Source: Myxococcota bacterium (GTDB lineage Bacteria > Myxococcota_A > UBA9160 > SMWR01). From it: 64,000 nucleotides of DNA. The notes beneath the pieces are model-generated. The model was not told the DNA's origin, made no database searches, and saw nothing but the letters and a program-made list of their open reading frames with translations. This document shows, piece after piece, positions 43,010 through 53,299 of the stretch; positions within the stretch are counted from its first letter, which is position 1, and every line of letters starts with the position of its first letter. The stretch lies in the NCBI GenBank assembly GCA_022447545.1, contig JAKVBI010000001.1:210553-274552 (forward strand), in the 5' to 3' direction. Both the position numbers and the translations under genes were made by a program.

Positions 43010-43375
43010 TCAGTCGATCTGGGATCGCGCCTGCTCCCAGTCGCGCCCGTCGAACGAAATGATCTCCCAATCGGAAACGTCCACTCCCTCGAGACATCGC
43101 ACGTTGACGCTGATGCCGTCGGGATGGGAGCGAGGCACGTAGAACGATTGCACACCACAGACCTTGCAGAACAGGTGCTGCGCGATACCGGTGTTGAACC
43201 GATAGGTTGCCAGCGCGTCCCACGAAGTGAGCAAACGAAACGCCGAACGCGGAACGATCCAGTGCAACGTCCCCTTCATGGTGCAGATCGAGCAGTTGCA
43301 TTCGAGGGCGCGGCCCCTAGGCGCATGAATCTCGAATGACACACGGCCACAGTGACACCCTCCACACTGTATCAC
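43010..43375 (-). CDS. GFA/CENP-V domain protein
   Basis: 121 residues. The zinc ligands are in GGCHCGRVSFE, CNCSICTMKG and CKVCGVQSFY, the pattern of glutathione-dependent formaldehyde-activating (GFA) enzymes and CENP-V. Many members act on small electrophiles or are of unknown substrate. Its start overlaps the stop of the sirtuin gene by 4 bases, so the two are translationally coupled. The link between a deacylase and a GFA protein is not explained. Confidence 0.9.
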   Translation of the reverse strand: MIQCGGCHCGRVSFEIHAPRGRALECNCSICTMKGTLHWIVPRSAFRLLTSWDALATYRFNTGIAQHLFCKVCGVQSFYVPRSHPDGISVNVRCLEGVDVSDWEIISFDGRDWEQARSQID

Positions 43376-44133
43376 CGAGCGAGTACCTGCCGGGCCACGA
43401 GCGGAAGAAGATCCTGTACGGGATCACTGAATCGAAAGTCGCAGTACCCATCGTACGGAGTTTCCGAGGCCGTCAGAATCGCCGTGGCCGCACCGGACCT
43501 CCCAGCGACTTCAAACATCGAGTTGATGGGGCTGACCACGAGTGAAGTTCCCACGGCCACGAACAACTCGCATTCACCCGCCACATGCATTGCTCGCTCG
43601 AGGTCTTCGGCCACGAGTTGTTGGCCAAAGGAGATCGTTGCGGGTTTGAGCGCGGACCCACATGCACACCGCGGCACTTCATCACCCGCCTCCCAGGCCG
43701 CCTGGGCACGCTCACGAGGTTCAGCGAAATCGCAGCCCACACATGAAACCGCGCTGTCAGTGCCGTGGATGTTGATGAGACTCTCGCCCGGAAAACCACT
43801 GCGCTCGTGTAAACCATCTACATTCTGTGTCACCAGCAGTTCGACGCATCCCGCGTGGGCAAGTCGCGCGAGAGCCTGATGGGCGGCATTCGGTTGCGCG
43901 GATTGAATCACCTGCCAGGTTTCGCCCTTGTACCGCCAGTACTCGCGACGTGCTTCTTCCGAAGCAAGGAAATCAGGAAAGGGAATGGGCTGATAGTTCT
44001 CCCAGCGCCCGCCCGGCGAACGGAAGTCGGGAATGCCGGAAGCGGTCGAAAGACCGGCCCCGGTGAGCACGACCACGCGACGCGCCGACCTCCAGCGCTG
44101 CACGAATTCACGCGTGCTCTCCGTCGCGCTCAT
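43372..44133 (-). CDS. NAD-dependent protein deacylase (sirtuin)
   Basis: 253 residues. The NAD-binding region is VLTGAGLSTASGIPDFR, followed by TQNVDGLH and the catalytic histidine 123 in NIHG. The zinc knuckle begins CVGC (131-134) and continues RCACG. Sirtuins remove acyl groups from lysines using NAD+. It is the first gene of a two-gene unit with the GFA protein. Its neighbourhood includes the histone gene 1.5 kb away and NAD synthetase elsewhere in the window, but no direct link is shown. Confidence 0.93.
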   Translation of the reverse strand: MSATESTREFVQRWRSARRVVVLTGAGLSTASGIPDFRSPGGRWENYQPIPFPDFLASEEARREYWRYKGETWQVIQSAQPNAAHQALARLAHAGCVELLVTQNVDGLHERSGFPGESLINIHGTDSAVSCVGCDFAEPRERAQAAWEAGDEVPRCACGSALKPATISFGQQLVAEDLERAMHVAGECELFVAVGTSLVVSPINSMFEVAGRSGAATAILTASETPYDGYCDFRFSDPVQDLLPLVARQVLAR

Positions 44134-44189
44134 GCGAGGACCCTACCCCATCGGTCTCGCCAAATCCCGATTCCGAGGGAAGAAGCGAA

Positions 44190-45260
44190 GTGACACTGCG
44201 TCGCAAAGCGCTCCCCACTACACTCGCTTTCGTGAAAACCATCGACCTGCGCAGCGACACGGTGACGCGCCCGACGCAGCCCATGCGAGATGCCATGGCG
44301 AGCGCCGAAGTGGGCGACGATGTGTACGGCGAAGATCCCACCATCAACGAGTTGCAGAGACGCGCAGCGGAGTTGATGGGCAAACAGGCCGGCCTCTACG
44401 TCCCGTCGGGCACCCTGGGCAATCAGGCATCGATCCACTCGCTCACGCACCCCGGCGACGTGGTCCTCGCATCGGTCGGCGCACATGTCCTGGTCTACGA
44501 GTCTGGTGCGGCCTCGGCCGTTTCGGGGGTCCAGATCCAGACCCTGGGACGAGAAGAAACCGGCGTATTCGAGCCTGAAGATCTGATCTCCGCCTTGACT
44601 CCAAACGAAGCCCATTTCGCCCCTCACCGCCTCGTTACCATCGAGAACACACACAACCGCGCTGGAGGACGAATCTTTCCCTTCGAGACGCTCCAAGCGG
44701 TGACCACCACCGCGCGAAAACACGAGCTCGGCCTTCATTTGGACGGGGCTCGGCTCTTACACGCCGTGGTGGCCACCGGCATTCCCGCCCACCGGTGGGC
44801 GGAGCCCTTCGACACCGTGACGTTCTGTCTCTCTAAGGGGCTGGGGGCTCCCGTGGGTTCGGTGATCTGTGGCGATCACGACACCCTCATGCTTGTACAC
44901 CGAGCTCGAAAGATGTTGGGAGGCGGCATGCGACAGGCGGGCATTCTCGCTGCCGCGGGCATCTATGCACTGGACCACAACATCGATCGCCTGGCAGACG
45001 ACCACGCCCATGCACGCCGCCTGGCCGATGGGCTCGAAGACCTCGGCTTGACGGTTCGCAGCAAACCAGAAACCAACATGGTGATGTTCGAAGTCGATGA
45101 CACCACAGCCTTCGTAGCAGCGATGAAGACGCGAAGCCTACTCATCAATGCCGTCGACGCCTCACGCTTGCGCGCCGTGACACACCTGGAAATCGCAAAA
45201 GAGGACATCGACGATGCCCTTGGACGGATCTCGGAGATCTTGAACGAGGGCATCCGCTGA
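44190..45260 (+). CDS. Low-specificity L-threonine aldolase
   Basis: 356 residues from a GTG, preceded by GAGGGA. A second GTG at 44232 would give the usual N-terminus. The family start is DLRSDTVTRPTQPMR, the PLP-binding lysine is in CLSKGLGAPVGS, and other conserved parts are GDDVYGEDPTIN and HLDGARL. It cleaves L-threonine or L-allo-threonine to glycine and acetaldehyde. It converges on the GT2 gene. It is divergent from the sirtuin unit. Confidence 0.92.
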   Translation: MTLRRKALPTTLAFVKTIDLRSDTVTRPTQPMRDAMASAEVGDDVYGEDPTINELQRRAAELMGKQAGLYVPSGTLGNQASIHSLTHPGDVVLASVGAHVLVYESGAASAVSGVQIQTLGREETGVFEPEDLISALTPNEAHFAPHRLVTIENTHNRAGGRIFPFETLQAVTTTARKHELGLHLDGARLLHAVVATGIPAHRWAEPFDTVTFCLSKGLGAPVGSVICGDHDTLMLVHRARKMLGGGMRQAGILAAAGIYALDHNIDRLADDHAHARRLADGLEDLGLTVRSKPETNMVMFEVDDTTAFVAAMKTRSLLINAVDASRLRAVTHLEIAKEDIDDALGRISEILNEGIR

Positions 45261-45285
45261 TCCTCGGAAGCGCCGACGCGGCGCG

Positions 45286-45978
45286 TCAACGCAATAAATT
45301 GTACTTGACGATGCACCAGATGGCCCTGACGCCATCCCTCCAGCCAATCTTTTTGCCCTCGGAGTACGTGCGCCCCGCGTAGGAGATCCCCACTTCGTAG
45401 ATCCGGCAGTTCAGCTTCGCGACCTTCGCGGTGATTTCGGGCTCGAACCCAAAACGATTCTCCTCGATCTCGATCTTTTCGACGATCTCTCGGCGGAAGA
45501 GCTTGTAGCAGACCTCCATGTCCGTGAGGTTGAGGTCCGTCAACATATTGGAGAACAAGGTCAGCATTCGGTTGACCACCGAGTGCCAGAAATGGAATAC
45601 GCGGTGCGCTTCACCACCTGCGAAGCGAGAGCCAAAGACCACGTCTGCACGCCCTTCCAAGATCGGAGCGAGCAGTTTCGGGTACTCGCGCGGGTCGTAT
45701 TCGAGGTCGGCGTCCTGGATCATCACGACGTCGCCGGTGGCGGCCGCGAAACCAGTCCTCAAGGCCGCTCCCTTTCCCTGGTTGTAGTCGTGGAAGAGCA
45801 GCTGCTGAATCCGAGGAGCAATCGATTCCTGCAGGATTTCACGAGTCCCATCGGTCGAACAGTCGTCGACGACGACCACCTCTTTGTCGGGGACCTCAGA
45901 AGACAGCACCGCGTCGATGAGCTGCTCAATGGTTTCGCGCTCGTTGTAGCAGGGAATCACGATCGAGATCTTCGGCAT
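45286..45978 (-). CDS. Family 2 glycosyltransferase (DPM/GtrB-like)
   Basis: 230 residues from the ATG at 45978 (GTG at 45993 is possible). The GT-A fold start is [14 protein letters not shown], the DXD region is [11 protein letters not shown], and the acceptor-loop region is [12 protein letters not shown]. It resembles dolichyl/polyprenyl-phosphate mannosyl- or glucosyltransferases but lacks C-terminal membrane helices. It is likely to load a sugar from a nucleotide donor onto a lipid or protein acceptor. No related glycan genes are adjacent. Confidence 0.9.
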   Translation of the reverse strand: MPKISIVIPCYNERETIEQLIDAVLSSEVPDKEVVVVDDCSTDGTREILQESIAPRIQQLLFHDYNQGKGAALRTGFAAATGDVVMIQDADLEYDPREYPKLLAPILEGRADVVFGSRFAGGEAHRVFHFWHSVVNRMLTLFSNMLTDLNLTDMEVCYKLFRREIVEKIEIEENRFGFEPEITAKVAKLNCRIYEVGISYAGRTYSEGKKIGWRDGVRAIWCIVKYNLLR

Positions 45979-46032
45979 GTCGTCGCTACTCACCCCTCAT
46001 CTCACCTGCCGGCCTAGATTACAGGACCTGCT

Positions 46033-47715
46033 CTACTCGTCGGTCACACAACCTTCGGACGCCGACTTCACATTCTTTATGTACTTGTAGAGCGTGCCCC
46101 GCGTGGCCTTCAGAGGCGGGGGGACGAACTTCCGACGTCGCGCTTCGAGAGTGGCATCGTCCACACCGACTTCGAGGATACGGGCCTTGGCATCAATGGT
46201 GATCAGATCGCCATCTTCGATGAGCGCGATGGCCCCCCCCTCCTGCGCCTCCGGAGTGACGTGGCCGATGATGAAACCGTGGGAGCCACCTGAGAACCTG
46301 CCATCGGTGATGAGTGCCACTTGGTCTCCAAGACCTGCACCCATGATGGCCGAAGTCGGTGTGAGCATTTCTGGCATTCCTGGCCCCCCTTTGGGGCCCT
46401 CGTAGCGAATTACGATGACCTGGCCCGCTTCGATCCGGCCCTCTTCCAAAGCCGTGAGCATGGCCTCCTCACCATCGAAGACCACAGCGGGCCCCGTGAA
46501 CACCAGGCCCTCTTTGCCGGTGACCTTCGCGACTGCGCCTTCGGGCGCGAGGTTCCCGCGCAGGATCTGGATGTGTCCGGTCTGCTTGATCGGATCGTCC
46601 CAGTCCCGAATGACCCTCTGCCCATCGGACAGCCCCGGAAGATCCGCAACGTTTTCGGCCAGCGTGTGGCCGGTGACCGTGATGCAATCTCCATCGATGA
46701 CCCCGCGTTCGAGCAGCATGCGTAGAAGTGCAGGCGTTCCGCCGGCCTCGTGGAGATCCTCCATCACGAAAGCCCCGGAAGGTTTCAGATCGGCCAGAAA
46801 GGGAACACGATCACTGACCGCCTGGAAGTCATCCAGAGTGAGGGAGATCCCCACGGCTCTCGCCATGGCAATCAGATGCAACACGGCGTTGGTCGAACCA
46901 CCCAGAACCGTGACCACCACCATGGCGTTCTCGAAAGCCGCACGGGTCATGATCTGACTCGGTCTGAGGTCTCGCTCCAATAAATTTCGAATCGCAGCCC
47001 CGGCCCGATGGCACTCATCCGCCTTTCCGGAATCCAGAGCCGGCGTCGACGAGCTGTAGGGAAGCGACATGCCCAGGGCTTCGATGGCCGAAGCCATGGT
47101 ATTGGCGGTGTACATGCCCCCACAGGCCCCGGCACCCGGACAGGCGTTCCGAACCACGTCGACCCGGCCCTCCTCGTCGAGCCGGCCTGCAATGAATTCT
47201 CCATAGCACTGGAACGCCGACACGATGTCCAGTACGTCGCCACTCTTTGAGCGACCCGGTTTGATGGTGCCGCCGTAGATCATGAGGGAAGGCCGGTCGA
47301 GCCGAGCCATGGCCATCAAGCAACCCGGCATGTTCTTGTCGCATCCGGGAATCGAGATATTGGCGTCATACCACTGGGCGGACATCACGGTTTCGATGGA
47401 GTCGGCGATCAGATCCCGCGACTGCAGGGAAAAGCTCATCCCGTCGGTTCCCATAGAGATCCCGTCACTGACGCCGATGGTGTTGAAACGCATCCCCACC
47501 AGACCCGCATCCTCCACACCCTGTTTGACGTGTTCGGAAAACTCGAGAAGGTGCATGTTGCAAGGGTTGCCCTCGAACCAAACGCTCGAGATGCCCACCT
47601 GTGCCTTGGACATATCCTCCTCGCTCAAACCCGTGGCAAACAGTTGGGCTTGTGAGGCTCCCTGCGACTTCTCCTGGGTGATCCGGGAACTGATTCGATT
47701 GATCTTTTCCGCCAT
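46033..47715 (-). CDS. ilvD: Dihydroxy-acid dehydratase
   Basis: 560 residues. Cluster and catalytic segments are typical: [19 protein letters not shown], and [18 protein letters not shown]. It converts 2,3-dihydroxy-isovalerate and -methylvalerate to the 2-oxo acids in valine and isoleucine synthesis, using an iron-sulfur cluster. I chose the ATG at 47715, where homologues start; the frame is open further upstream without homology. It is divergent from the RND exporter gene. Confidence 0.97.
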   Translation of the reverse strand: MAEKINRISSRITQEKSQGASQAQLFATGLSEEDMSKAQVGISSVWFEGNPCNMHLLEFSEHVKQGVEDAGLVGMRFNTIGVSDGISMGTDGMSFSLQSRDLIADSIETVMSAQWYDANISIPGCDKNMPGCLMAMARLDRPSLMIYGGTIKPGRSKSGDVLDIVSAFQCYGEFIAGRLDEEGRVDVVRNACPGAGACGGMYTANTMASAIEALGMSLPYSSSTPALDSGKADECHRAGAAIRNLLERDLRPSQIMTRAAFENAMVVVTVLGGSTNAVLHLIAMARAVGISLTLDDFQAVSDRVPFLADLKPSGAFVMEDLHEAGGTPALLRMLLERGVIDGDCITVTGHTLAENVADLPGLSDGQRVIRDWDDPIKQTGHIQILRGNLAPEGAVAKVTGKEGLVFTGPAVVFDGEEAMLTALEEGRIEAGQVIVIRYEGPKGGPGMPEMLTPTSAIMGAGLGDQVALITDGRFSGGSHGFIIGHVTPEAQEGGAIALIEDGDLITIDAKARILEVGVDDATLEARRRKFVPPPLKATRGTLYKYIKNVKSASEGCVTDE

Positions 47716-48056
47716 GACTGCTCCGCTCTGAGCCCGATGCGGGCTTCGAACTCCATTTTCCGGCGGCGCTGGGTCGCCGACCGGTCCACCGGGTTCACGG
47801 CGAGAATAGCCCACGCACGCATCCCTCAGAGGCCACGGATTCGTGCCGCCCGCTCCCCTATCCAACACCCGGCCCGCCGTCGGATTCTCTAAGATGATCG
47901 TGAAGCTACGCCGGAATCTCACGAACTGGAGCCACCCGCCTCCGGGCGACGACCCTTACCCGACGCCGGAGTGCACTCCAGTCGAACGGAGCTCTCATCC
48001 GATCGCCTACCACCTCGAATCTCGACGAGTTCCTGAGTCGCGCCACCGCCGGTTGG
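47716..48056. other. Divergent intergenic region, no gene seen
   Basis: 341 bases between ilvD and the RND exporter. The exporter's frame stays open upstream of its GTG through a plausible N-terminus (LDEFLSRATAGW), so part of this stretch may be coding from a non-canonical start. No leader peptide or attenuator for ilvD was recognised. Confidence 0.5.
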
Positions 48057-50678
48057 GTGCGGGGCGTCGTACGGAAACCCCGGTTCAGCGTTACCGCTTG
48101 TGCGATCGCCACAGCCGTCATGCTCATGCTCGCCACGGGGCTGGGCATCCACACCAATGAAAACGACCTCTTTTCCGACGACCTCCCCTTCTTCGCACTC
48201 CGAGAAGACTTCTACGCCAGCTTTCCGGAACTCGTCGACCCCATCATCGTCGCGGTGGATGGCGCCACCGTAGACCAGGCATCCGTCGCAGCCCGGCGGC
48301 TCACCGAACGATTGCGAGAAGAAAGCGAAATCTTCGATAGCGTCGACCAACCGGGTGGCGATGAATTCTTCGAGCGCCACGGCCTGCTCTACCTCGAGAC
48401 GGGCGAACTCGAGGAGTTGCTCGAGAATCTATTCACCGTTCAGCCTTACCTGAGCAGACTGACACGAGACGTCGGCGTGGCGGGCTTCTTCTCCATGCTC
48501 TCGCGGGCTAGCCGCGCCGGCATCGATGGGGAGCTAGGGAACATCGACCTTTCGGAAATTTTCGATCGCGTCGACGGAGTCATCCGCAGCTCTCTGGCTG
48601 GAACACCCCATCCCCTGGAATGGGCAGAAGTCGTCACTGGGCGGGAGACCGAACGCCGCGATCGACGACGCTTCCTGCTGATTCAACCCGTCGTGGACTT
48701 CGGCACTCTCAACCCAGCCGAAGTGGCCATGTCCAAACTCAGCGAAGTCGTAGAAGAGCTGGAACTCACGCCCGACAGCGGAGTGCATGTCCGCGCTACC
48801 GGCGTCCTGCCCCTCTCCTACGAGGAGATGGCCAACATGTCGACCCAGATGATCTGGGCGGGCATCGGCTCCTTCGGCGCGGTAGGTGCGATTCTCGTTT
48901 TCGGTCTCGGCTCCCTCAGACTCGTCCTCGCATCCCTGACGACTCTCGCCGTAGGTCTGGCGTGGACGGGCGGTGTGGCTGCGCTGGTGGTGGGTCGACT
49001 CAACCTCATCTCCGTGGCTTTCGGTGTGCTGTTCATCGGGCTCACCATCGATTTCGCCATCCATCTCTGCGTGCGTTTTCGCGACGAGCTGGGAGCTGCG
49101 CGACCTGCCAACGATGCACTGATCCAAGCCGCCGCCGACGTGGGGGGCTCTCTTGCCATCTGTGCACTGACCACGGCCATCGGTTTCTTCGCCTTCGCGC
49201 CCACGGAATACGCTGGGGTCGCAGAGCTCGGAATCATTGCGGGGGCTGGCATGTTCGTGGGCCTGTTCACCAATCTGACCCTCTTGCCGGCGCTGATCAC
49301 CCTGTGGGTCCCCGAAACCCGTGTCGCTCCGCCCTCGCAAAGCGCGCCCGGCATCGAAGGCTTCCTGGCATTCCCAGTACGCCACGCCCGGCCCGTGCTC
49401 GCCGCGAGCGGTCTGCTGACTCTGGGAGCCCTGGCGCTCCTGCCAGCGGTCCATTTCGACGCGAACCCACTGCGGATGCGAGACCCCTCCACCCACTCCG
49501 TGGGCCTGATGGACGAAATGTTGGCCGATGGCGATGCGTTCCCCTGGAGCCTCAACGTTTTGACCGATGGCCTCGAAAGCGCACGACAACTTGCAACCCG
49601 TATCGAACGGCTGCCACACGTTTCAGCCGTGGTGACCTTGGAGGATTTCGTACCCGACGCCCAGGACACCAAACTCGAAGCTGTCGAAGACGCCGCCTTC
49701 GTGCTGCTCCCAACCCTCGCGCCCCGATCGGCGCAGGACGCCGCTCACCGACCCCCCGGACCCGCTCTGGCCGAGCTGCGCCTGGACATCGCGGCTCTTC
49801 GGGCGGCCGAAACATCCCCATCCCTCACTGAATCAGTCGCCAGATTGGACGGTTCACTCGCCGAACTCGAAACGCGCACCCAGGCGGACGGTTGGACTCC
49901 CCAGATCACCACCCAACTCGAAGAGGCTCTCCTCGGCTCCCTACCCGAACGCCTGCGCACGCTGCGGATCGCACTGACCGCCCAACGCGTGACACTCGAA
50001 GACCTCCCGGCCACCGTGGTGAACCGCATGGTCGGACGGGGTGGCCGAGTTCGGGTCGAAATCCAACCCGCTGGCGACCTCAACGACCCCGAGCAACTCG
50101 AGCGATACGTCGAAGCCGTGCAAGAGATCGCGCCCGACACCTTTGGTGAAGGGCTCGTGATTCTCGAGACAGGACACGCCGTGGTGCGCTCCCTCGAGCA
50201 GGCCCTCATCACGGCGGCGGTCGTCATCGCAATGCTGTTGTTGGCGTTATGGCGCAATTTCAGCGACATGCTGCTCGTCACAATCCCCTTGAGTCTGGCA
50301 GCCCTCTTCACCACATCGTTCACTGTCATCGCCCAGGTGCCCTTCAATTTCGCCAACGTGATCGTGATCCCACTGCTACTGGGCATGGGAGTGGACAGCG
50401 GAATCCACCTGGTTCACCGAACACGCAGGCAAGCGCTCCCCGATGGCAACCTCCTGCGGTCCAGTACGGCGCGCGCGGTTCTACTCTCGGCCGTGACGAC
50501 CATCGCAAGCTTCGGCGCGTTGGGGCTCTCGTCCCATCTGGGCATGGCGAGCCTCGGTCAACTGCTGACCCTGGGCGTCGCGATGATCCTACTCTGCAAC
50601 CTCGTGGTTCTTCCCTCCTTGGCCTGGCTTCGCGAAGACCAACGCACGAGATCTCCGCGTGGGGAAAAAGTCGAATAG
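48057..50678 (+). CDS. RND-superfamily lipid exporter (MMPL/HpnN-like)
   Basis: 873 residues. Two sets of membrane helices flank large periplasmic loops: one N-terminal helix then loop (about 40-255), helices 255-425, a second loop (about 450-690), and helices 695-860. Conserved GLTIDFAIHLCVRFRDE and LLGMGVDSGIHLVHR lie in the transport helices. The architecture matches HpnN-type hopanoid and MMPL lipid transporters, which move lipids to the outer membrane. The annotated GTG may not be the true start, because an in-frame amphipathic segment lies upstream. The next gene follows after 9 bases. Confidence 0.87.
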   Translation: MRGVVRKPRFSVTACAIATAVMLMLATGLGIHTNENDLFSDDLPFFALREDFYASFPELVDPIIVAVDGATVDQASVAARRLTERLREESEIFDSVDQPGGDEFFERHGLLYLETGELEELLENLFTVQPYLSRLTRDVGVAGFFSMLSRASRAGIDGELGNIDLSEIFDRVDGVIRSSLAGTPHPLEWAEVVTGRETERRDRRRFLLIQPVVDFGTLNPAEVAMSKLSEVVEELELTPDSGVHVRATGVLPLSYEEMANMSTQMIWAGIGSFGAVGAILVFGLGSLRLVLASLTTLAVGLAWTGGVAALVVGRLNLISVAFGVLFIGLTIDFAIHLCVRFRDELGAARPANDALIQAAADVGGSLAICALTTAIGFFAFAPTEYAGVAELGIIAGAGMFVGLFTNLTLLPALITLWVPETRVAPPSQSAPGIEGFLAFPVRHARPVLAASGLLTLGALALLPAVHFDANPLRMRDPSTHSVGLMDEMLADGDAFPWSLNVLTDGLESARQLATRIERLPHVSAVVTLEDFVPDAQDTKLEAVEDAAFVLLPTLAPRSAQDAAHRPPGPALAELRLDIAALRAAETSPSLTESVARLDGSLAELETRTQADGWTPQITTQLEEALLGSLPERLRTLRIALTAQRVTLEDLPATVVNRMVGRGGRVRVEIQPAGDLNDPEQLERYVEAVQEIAPDTFGEGLVILETGHAVVRSLEQALITAAVVIAMLLLALWRNFSDMLLVTIPLSLAALFTTSFTVIAQVPFNFANVIVIPLLLGMGVDSGIHLVHRTRRQALPDGNLLRSSTARAVLLSAVTTIASFGALGLSSHLGMASLGQLLTLGVAMILLCNLVVLPSLAWLREDQRTRSPRGEKVE

Positions 50679-50687
50679 AATCTCCGA

Positions 50688-51656
50688 GTGCGCGCCTGCT
50701 ACAGCACCGGCTATACGATCCCCATGCCCGAGGGTCACCGCTTCCCCATGGGCAAATTCTCGATGCTCCACGAGATCCTGACGGAAGCGGGCCTGCTCGG
50801 TGCCGCGGATGTCGTGGAACCGACCGAGGCCTCTCTGAAAGATCTCGCACGAGTGCACGATTCGGCCTATCTCGAGGCGCTCGCCAACGACGGCCTCTCA
50901 CGAGCGGAGCAAAGGCGCCTCGGGCTTCCGGTGGGACCGGCGCTGTTCCGACGCTCCCGACTCGCAGTTCAGGGGACTCTGCTGGCGGGACGCATGGCCC
51001 TCGACGACGGCATCGCGGCCAATCTCGCGGGGGGCACCCACCACGCTTTCGCGGATCACGGAGAAGGATTCTGTGTGTTCAACGACGTGGCCGTGAGCAT
51101 CCGGTGCTTACGCGAAGAGGAACTCCTCCGGCGATGCCTGGTCCTCGATCTCGACGTACATCAGGGCAACGGAACCGCACGGATCTTCTGCGATGATCCA
51201 GACACCTACACCTTCTCCATCCACGGGCAAAGCAACTATCCCTTCCAAAAGGAGCAGTCGTCACTTGACGTTCCACTGCCCAACGGGATCGGCGACGAGG
51301 GTTATCTCGACGCCCTCTCCCACCACCTGCCCACCGCAATCGACCAAGCACGACCGGAACTCGTCTTCTATCTCGCGGGCGTCGATCCCGTCCGAGGAGA
51401 TCGATTCGGCAAGCTCGACCTGAGCCCCGAGGGCCTTGCGCAACGCGAGCAGCTGGTTCTGTCCACGCTCCAAGAAACCGGGCTCCCATGCGCGCTCCTG
51501 ATGTCGGGCGGTTACGCTCGGACACCGCGCCAGACCGCCGAACTGCACGCCGTCGTCCACCGCAAGGCCAATCAGTTGTTCGGTCCTGGACGATCCCTGC
51601 CCCACCGCCACGACCCCGCCGCGGAGTCCCGGCCCACCATGGGAGAACCTCGTTGA
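50688..51656 (+). CDS. Histone-deacetylase-family amidohydrolase
   Basis: 322 residues from a GTG. The class I/II HDAC fold is visible: GGTHHAF for the catalytic histidines, LDLDVHQGNGT with the zinc-binding Asp/His, and a later active-site aspartate/tyrosine region (YLAGVDPV, MSGGYA). Bacterial members include acetoin-utilisation and polyamine-deacetylase proteins as well as protein deacetylases. The gene lies 9 bases after the RND exporter and overlaps the next gene's TTG start by 4 bases (TTGA), so it is part of a plus-strand operon. Confidence 0.88.
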   Translation: MRACYSTGYTIPMPEGHRFPMGKFSMLHEILTEAGLLGAADVVEPTEASLKDLARVHDSAYLEALANDGLSRAEQRRLGLPVGPALFRRSRLAVQGTLLAGRMALDDGIAANLAGGTHHAFADHGEGFCVFNDVAVSIRCLREEELLRRCLVLDLDVHQGNGTARIFCDDPDTYTFSIHGQSNYPFQKEQSSLDVPLPNGIGDEGYLDALSHHLPTAIDQARPELVFYLAGVDPVRGDRFGKLDLSPEGLAQREQLVLSTLQETGLPCALLMSGGYARTPRQTAELHAVVHRKANQLFGPGRSLPHRHDPAAESRPTMGEPR

Positions 51657-52477
51657 AAATTGGTGTTCCGATTCGCCTGATGGGCCCCCAGTCCACCCGA
51701 GAAACCGTGCGCCAGTGTGCTCAGGCCGCCGAAGCCGCCGGCTTCGATGACCTGTGGGTCCCGGATCACATCGCGATCCCCCCGGACGACGCCGAGGGTT
51801 CCGGGGGCCGATACCTCGACCCCCTGACCTCCCTCGCCTACCTGGCCGCATCCACCGAGCGGATCGGCCTGGGAACGGGCATCCTCAACCTCCCCTACCG
51901 CCCGCCGCTTCCAACCGCCAAGGCCCTCGCCACGGTTCAGGAGTTGTCGAACGGTCGACTGCGACTGGGAATCGGCCTGGGCTGGATGGATGCGGAATTC
52001 CGCGCCCTCGGCGTTGATCGGCGCCGACGCGGGCGGATCACCGACAGCACCCTCGCGTTCTTCGCCGATTGCTTCACGCGCGACGAAGTCATTTCCAATG
52101 ACCAGCCCTTCCTCTTCCTGCCGCGCCCCCCACGCCCCCCGGTCTACGTAGGAGGCGCAGCGCCCCACGCTCTCGAGCGGGTGGTGAGGTACGGAGACGG
52201 CTGGATGCCCATGGAAGGGAATGCCGAGAAGCTTCGAGGAGAGATCTCACAGCTGCGCGAACTCGCCACGACTGCCGGGCGAGAGTCACCGGAAGTCATC
52301 CTCATGACCGGTGTCCGCCTCGAGGATCCCGGGAAGGCGCGTGCCTACGTGGAAGGTCTGGCCGACGCGGGTGTCACCCAACTCGCACTGGGTGTGAAGT
52401 ACGAAGATGCAGACGGATTCAAACGCAGCATCGACGCCATGGTCACGGCATTAATGGATACGATTCGAGCCCTCTGA
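51653..52477 (+). CDS. LLM-class (F420-dependent type) oxidoreductase
   Basis: 274 residues from a TTG that overlaps the preceding stop and is preceded by GGGAGA. The luciferase-like fold is recognised from DLWVPDHI, GTGILNLPYR, LRLGIGLGWMDAEF and the central VYVGGAAPHAL. Most enzymes with this pattern use F420 or FMN. Presence of F420 biosynthesis cannot be judged from this window. It is probably co-transcribed with the HDAC-like gene and the dienelactone hydrolase; the substrate is unknown. Confidence 0.88.
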   Translation: MKIGVPIRLMGPQSTRETVRQCAQAAEAAGFDDLWVPDHIAIPPDDAEGSGGRYLDPLTSLAYLAASTERIGLGTGILNLPYRPPLPTAKALATVQELSNGRLRLGIGLGWMDAEFRALGVDRRRRGRITDSTLAFFADCFTRDEVISNDQPFLFLPRPPRPPVYVGGAAPHALERVVRYGDGWMPMEGNAEKLRGEISQLRELATTAGRESPEVILMTGVRLEDPGKARAYVEGLADAGVTQLALGVKYEDADGFKRSIDAMVTALMDTIRAL

Positions 52478-52498
52478 TTGAAATTCGAGGAGATCGAC

Positions 52499-53284
52499 AT
52501 GGTCTTGGATGGCTTTGATACCACCGAATCCACACACGACGCCATCACCCGTGTGGTCTTCACCCGCGGTTCTGGATCTGCAGTGGTGATCATGCACGAA
52601 ATCCCAGGGATCACTCCGCCCGTCGCAGAATTTGCACGACGTGTGGCTGACGACGGATTCAAGGTGTACATGCCGCTGATGTTCGGCACACCGGGAAAGG
52701 GAATGACCGCCGGCTATGCGTTTGGGCAGATGGCGCGTGCCTGCATCAGTCGGGAGTTTTCCGTACTGTCCCGCAACGAGTCGAGCCCAATCACGAACTG
52801 GCTTCGCGGCCTGTGCCGAGAGGCTTTTGCGGAGTGCGGCGGGCGTGGGGTGGGCGCCATCGGAATGTGCCTTACAGGGAACTTCGCCCTGGCGCTGATG
52901 GTCGATGAATGCGTGATGGCACCGGTTCTCAGCCAACCATCGCTCCCCTTCCCTGTCTCACCCTCCCACCGCAAATCCCTGCATCTATCGGGCGAGGACC
53001 TCGCCGTGGTCAAGCGGCGAACACAGGAGGGTTGTGGAGTGCTCGGCCTGCGCTTCACCCACGACCCCATGTGCCCGGGTGACCGCTTTCAAAGACTTCG
53101 GGAGGAACTGGACACTGGCTTCGAAGCCATCGAGATCGACTCGGGACCGGACAACGATCACGGAATCGCTTCGAGCGCCCACTCGGTGGTGACCACCGAC
53201 CTCGTAGACGAGGAGGGACACCCGACGCAGGTCGCCCTCCATCGCGTCCTGGAATTGTTCCGCGAACGCCTCCGCACGCCGTGA
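52499..53284 (+). CDS. Dienelactone hydrolase family protein
   Basis: 261 residues. The nucleophile motif is GMCLTGN, with cysteine in place of serine as in dienelactone hydrolases, and the N-terminal VVIMHEIPGITP forms the oxyanion region. The likely catalytic acid and histidine are near the C-terminus (DNDHGIASSAHSV). The ATG at 52499 is preceded by GAGGAG. It closes the plus-strand operon that begins with the RND exporter. Role: hydrolysis of a lactone or ester, substrate unknown. Confidence 0.87.
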   Translation: MVLDGFDTTESTHDAITRVVFTRGSGSAVVIMHEIPGITPPVAEFARRVADDGFKVYMPLMFGTPGKGMTAGYAFGQMARACISREFSVLSRNESSPITNWLRGLCREAFAECGGRGVGAIGMCLTGNFALALMVDECVMAPVLSQPSLPFPVSPSHRKSLHLSGEDLAVVKRRTQEGCGVLGLRFTHDPMCPGDRFQRLREELDTGFEAIEIDSGPDNDHGIASSAHSVVTTDLVDEEGHPTQVALHRVLELFRERLRTP

Positions 53285-53299
53285 CCCCCTGAATCGCGC

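Noticed and set aside
46033-47922. 69-residue upstream extension of dihydroxy-acid dehydratase
   Set aside because: The extension has no similarity to the family, while the ATG at 47715 gives the expected N-terminus.
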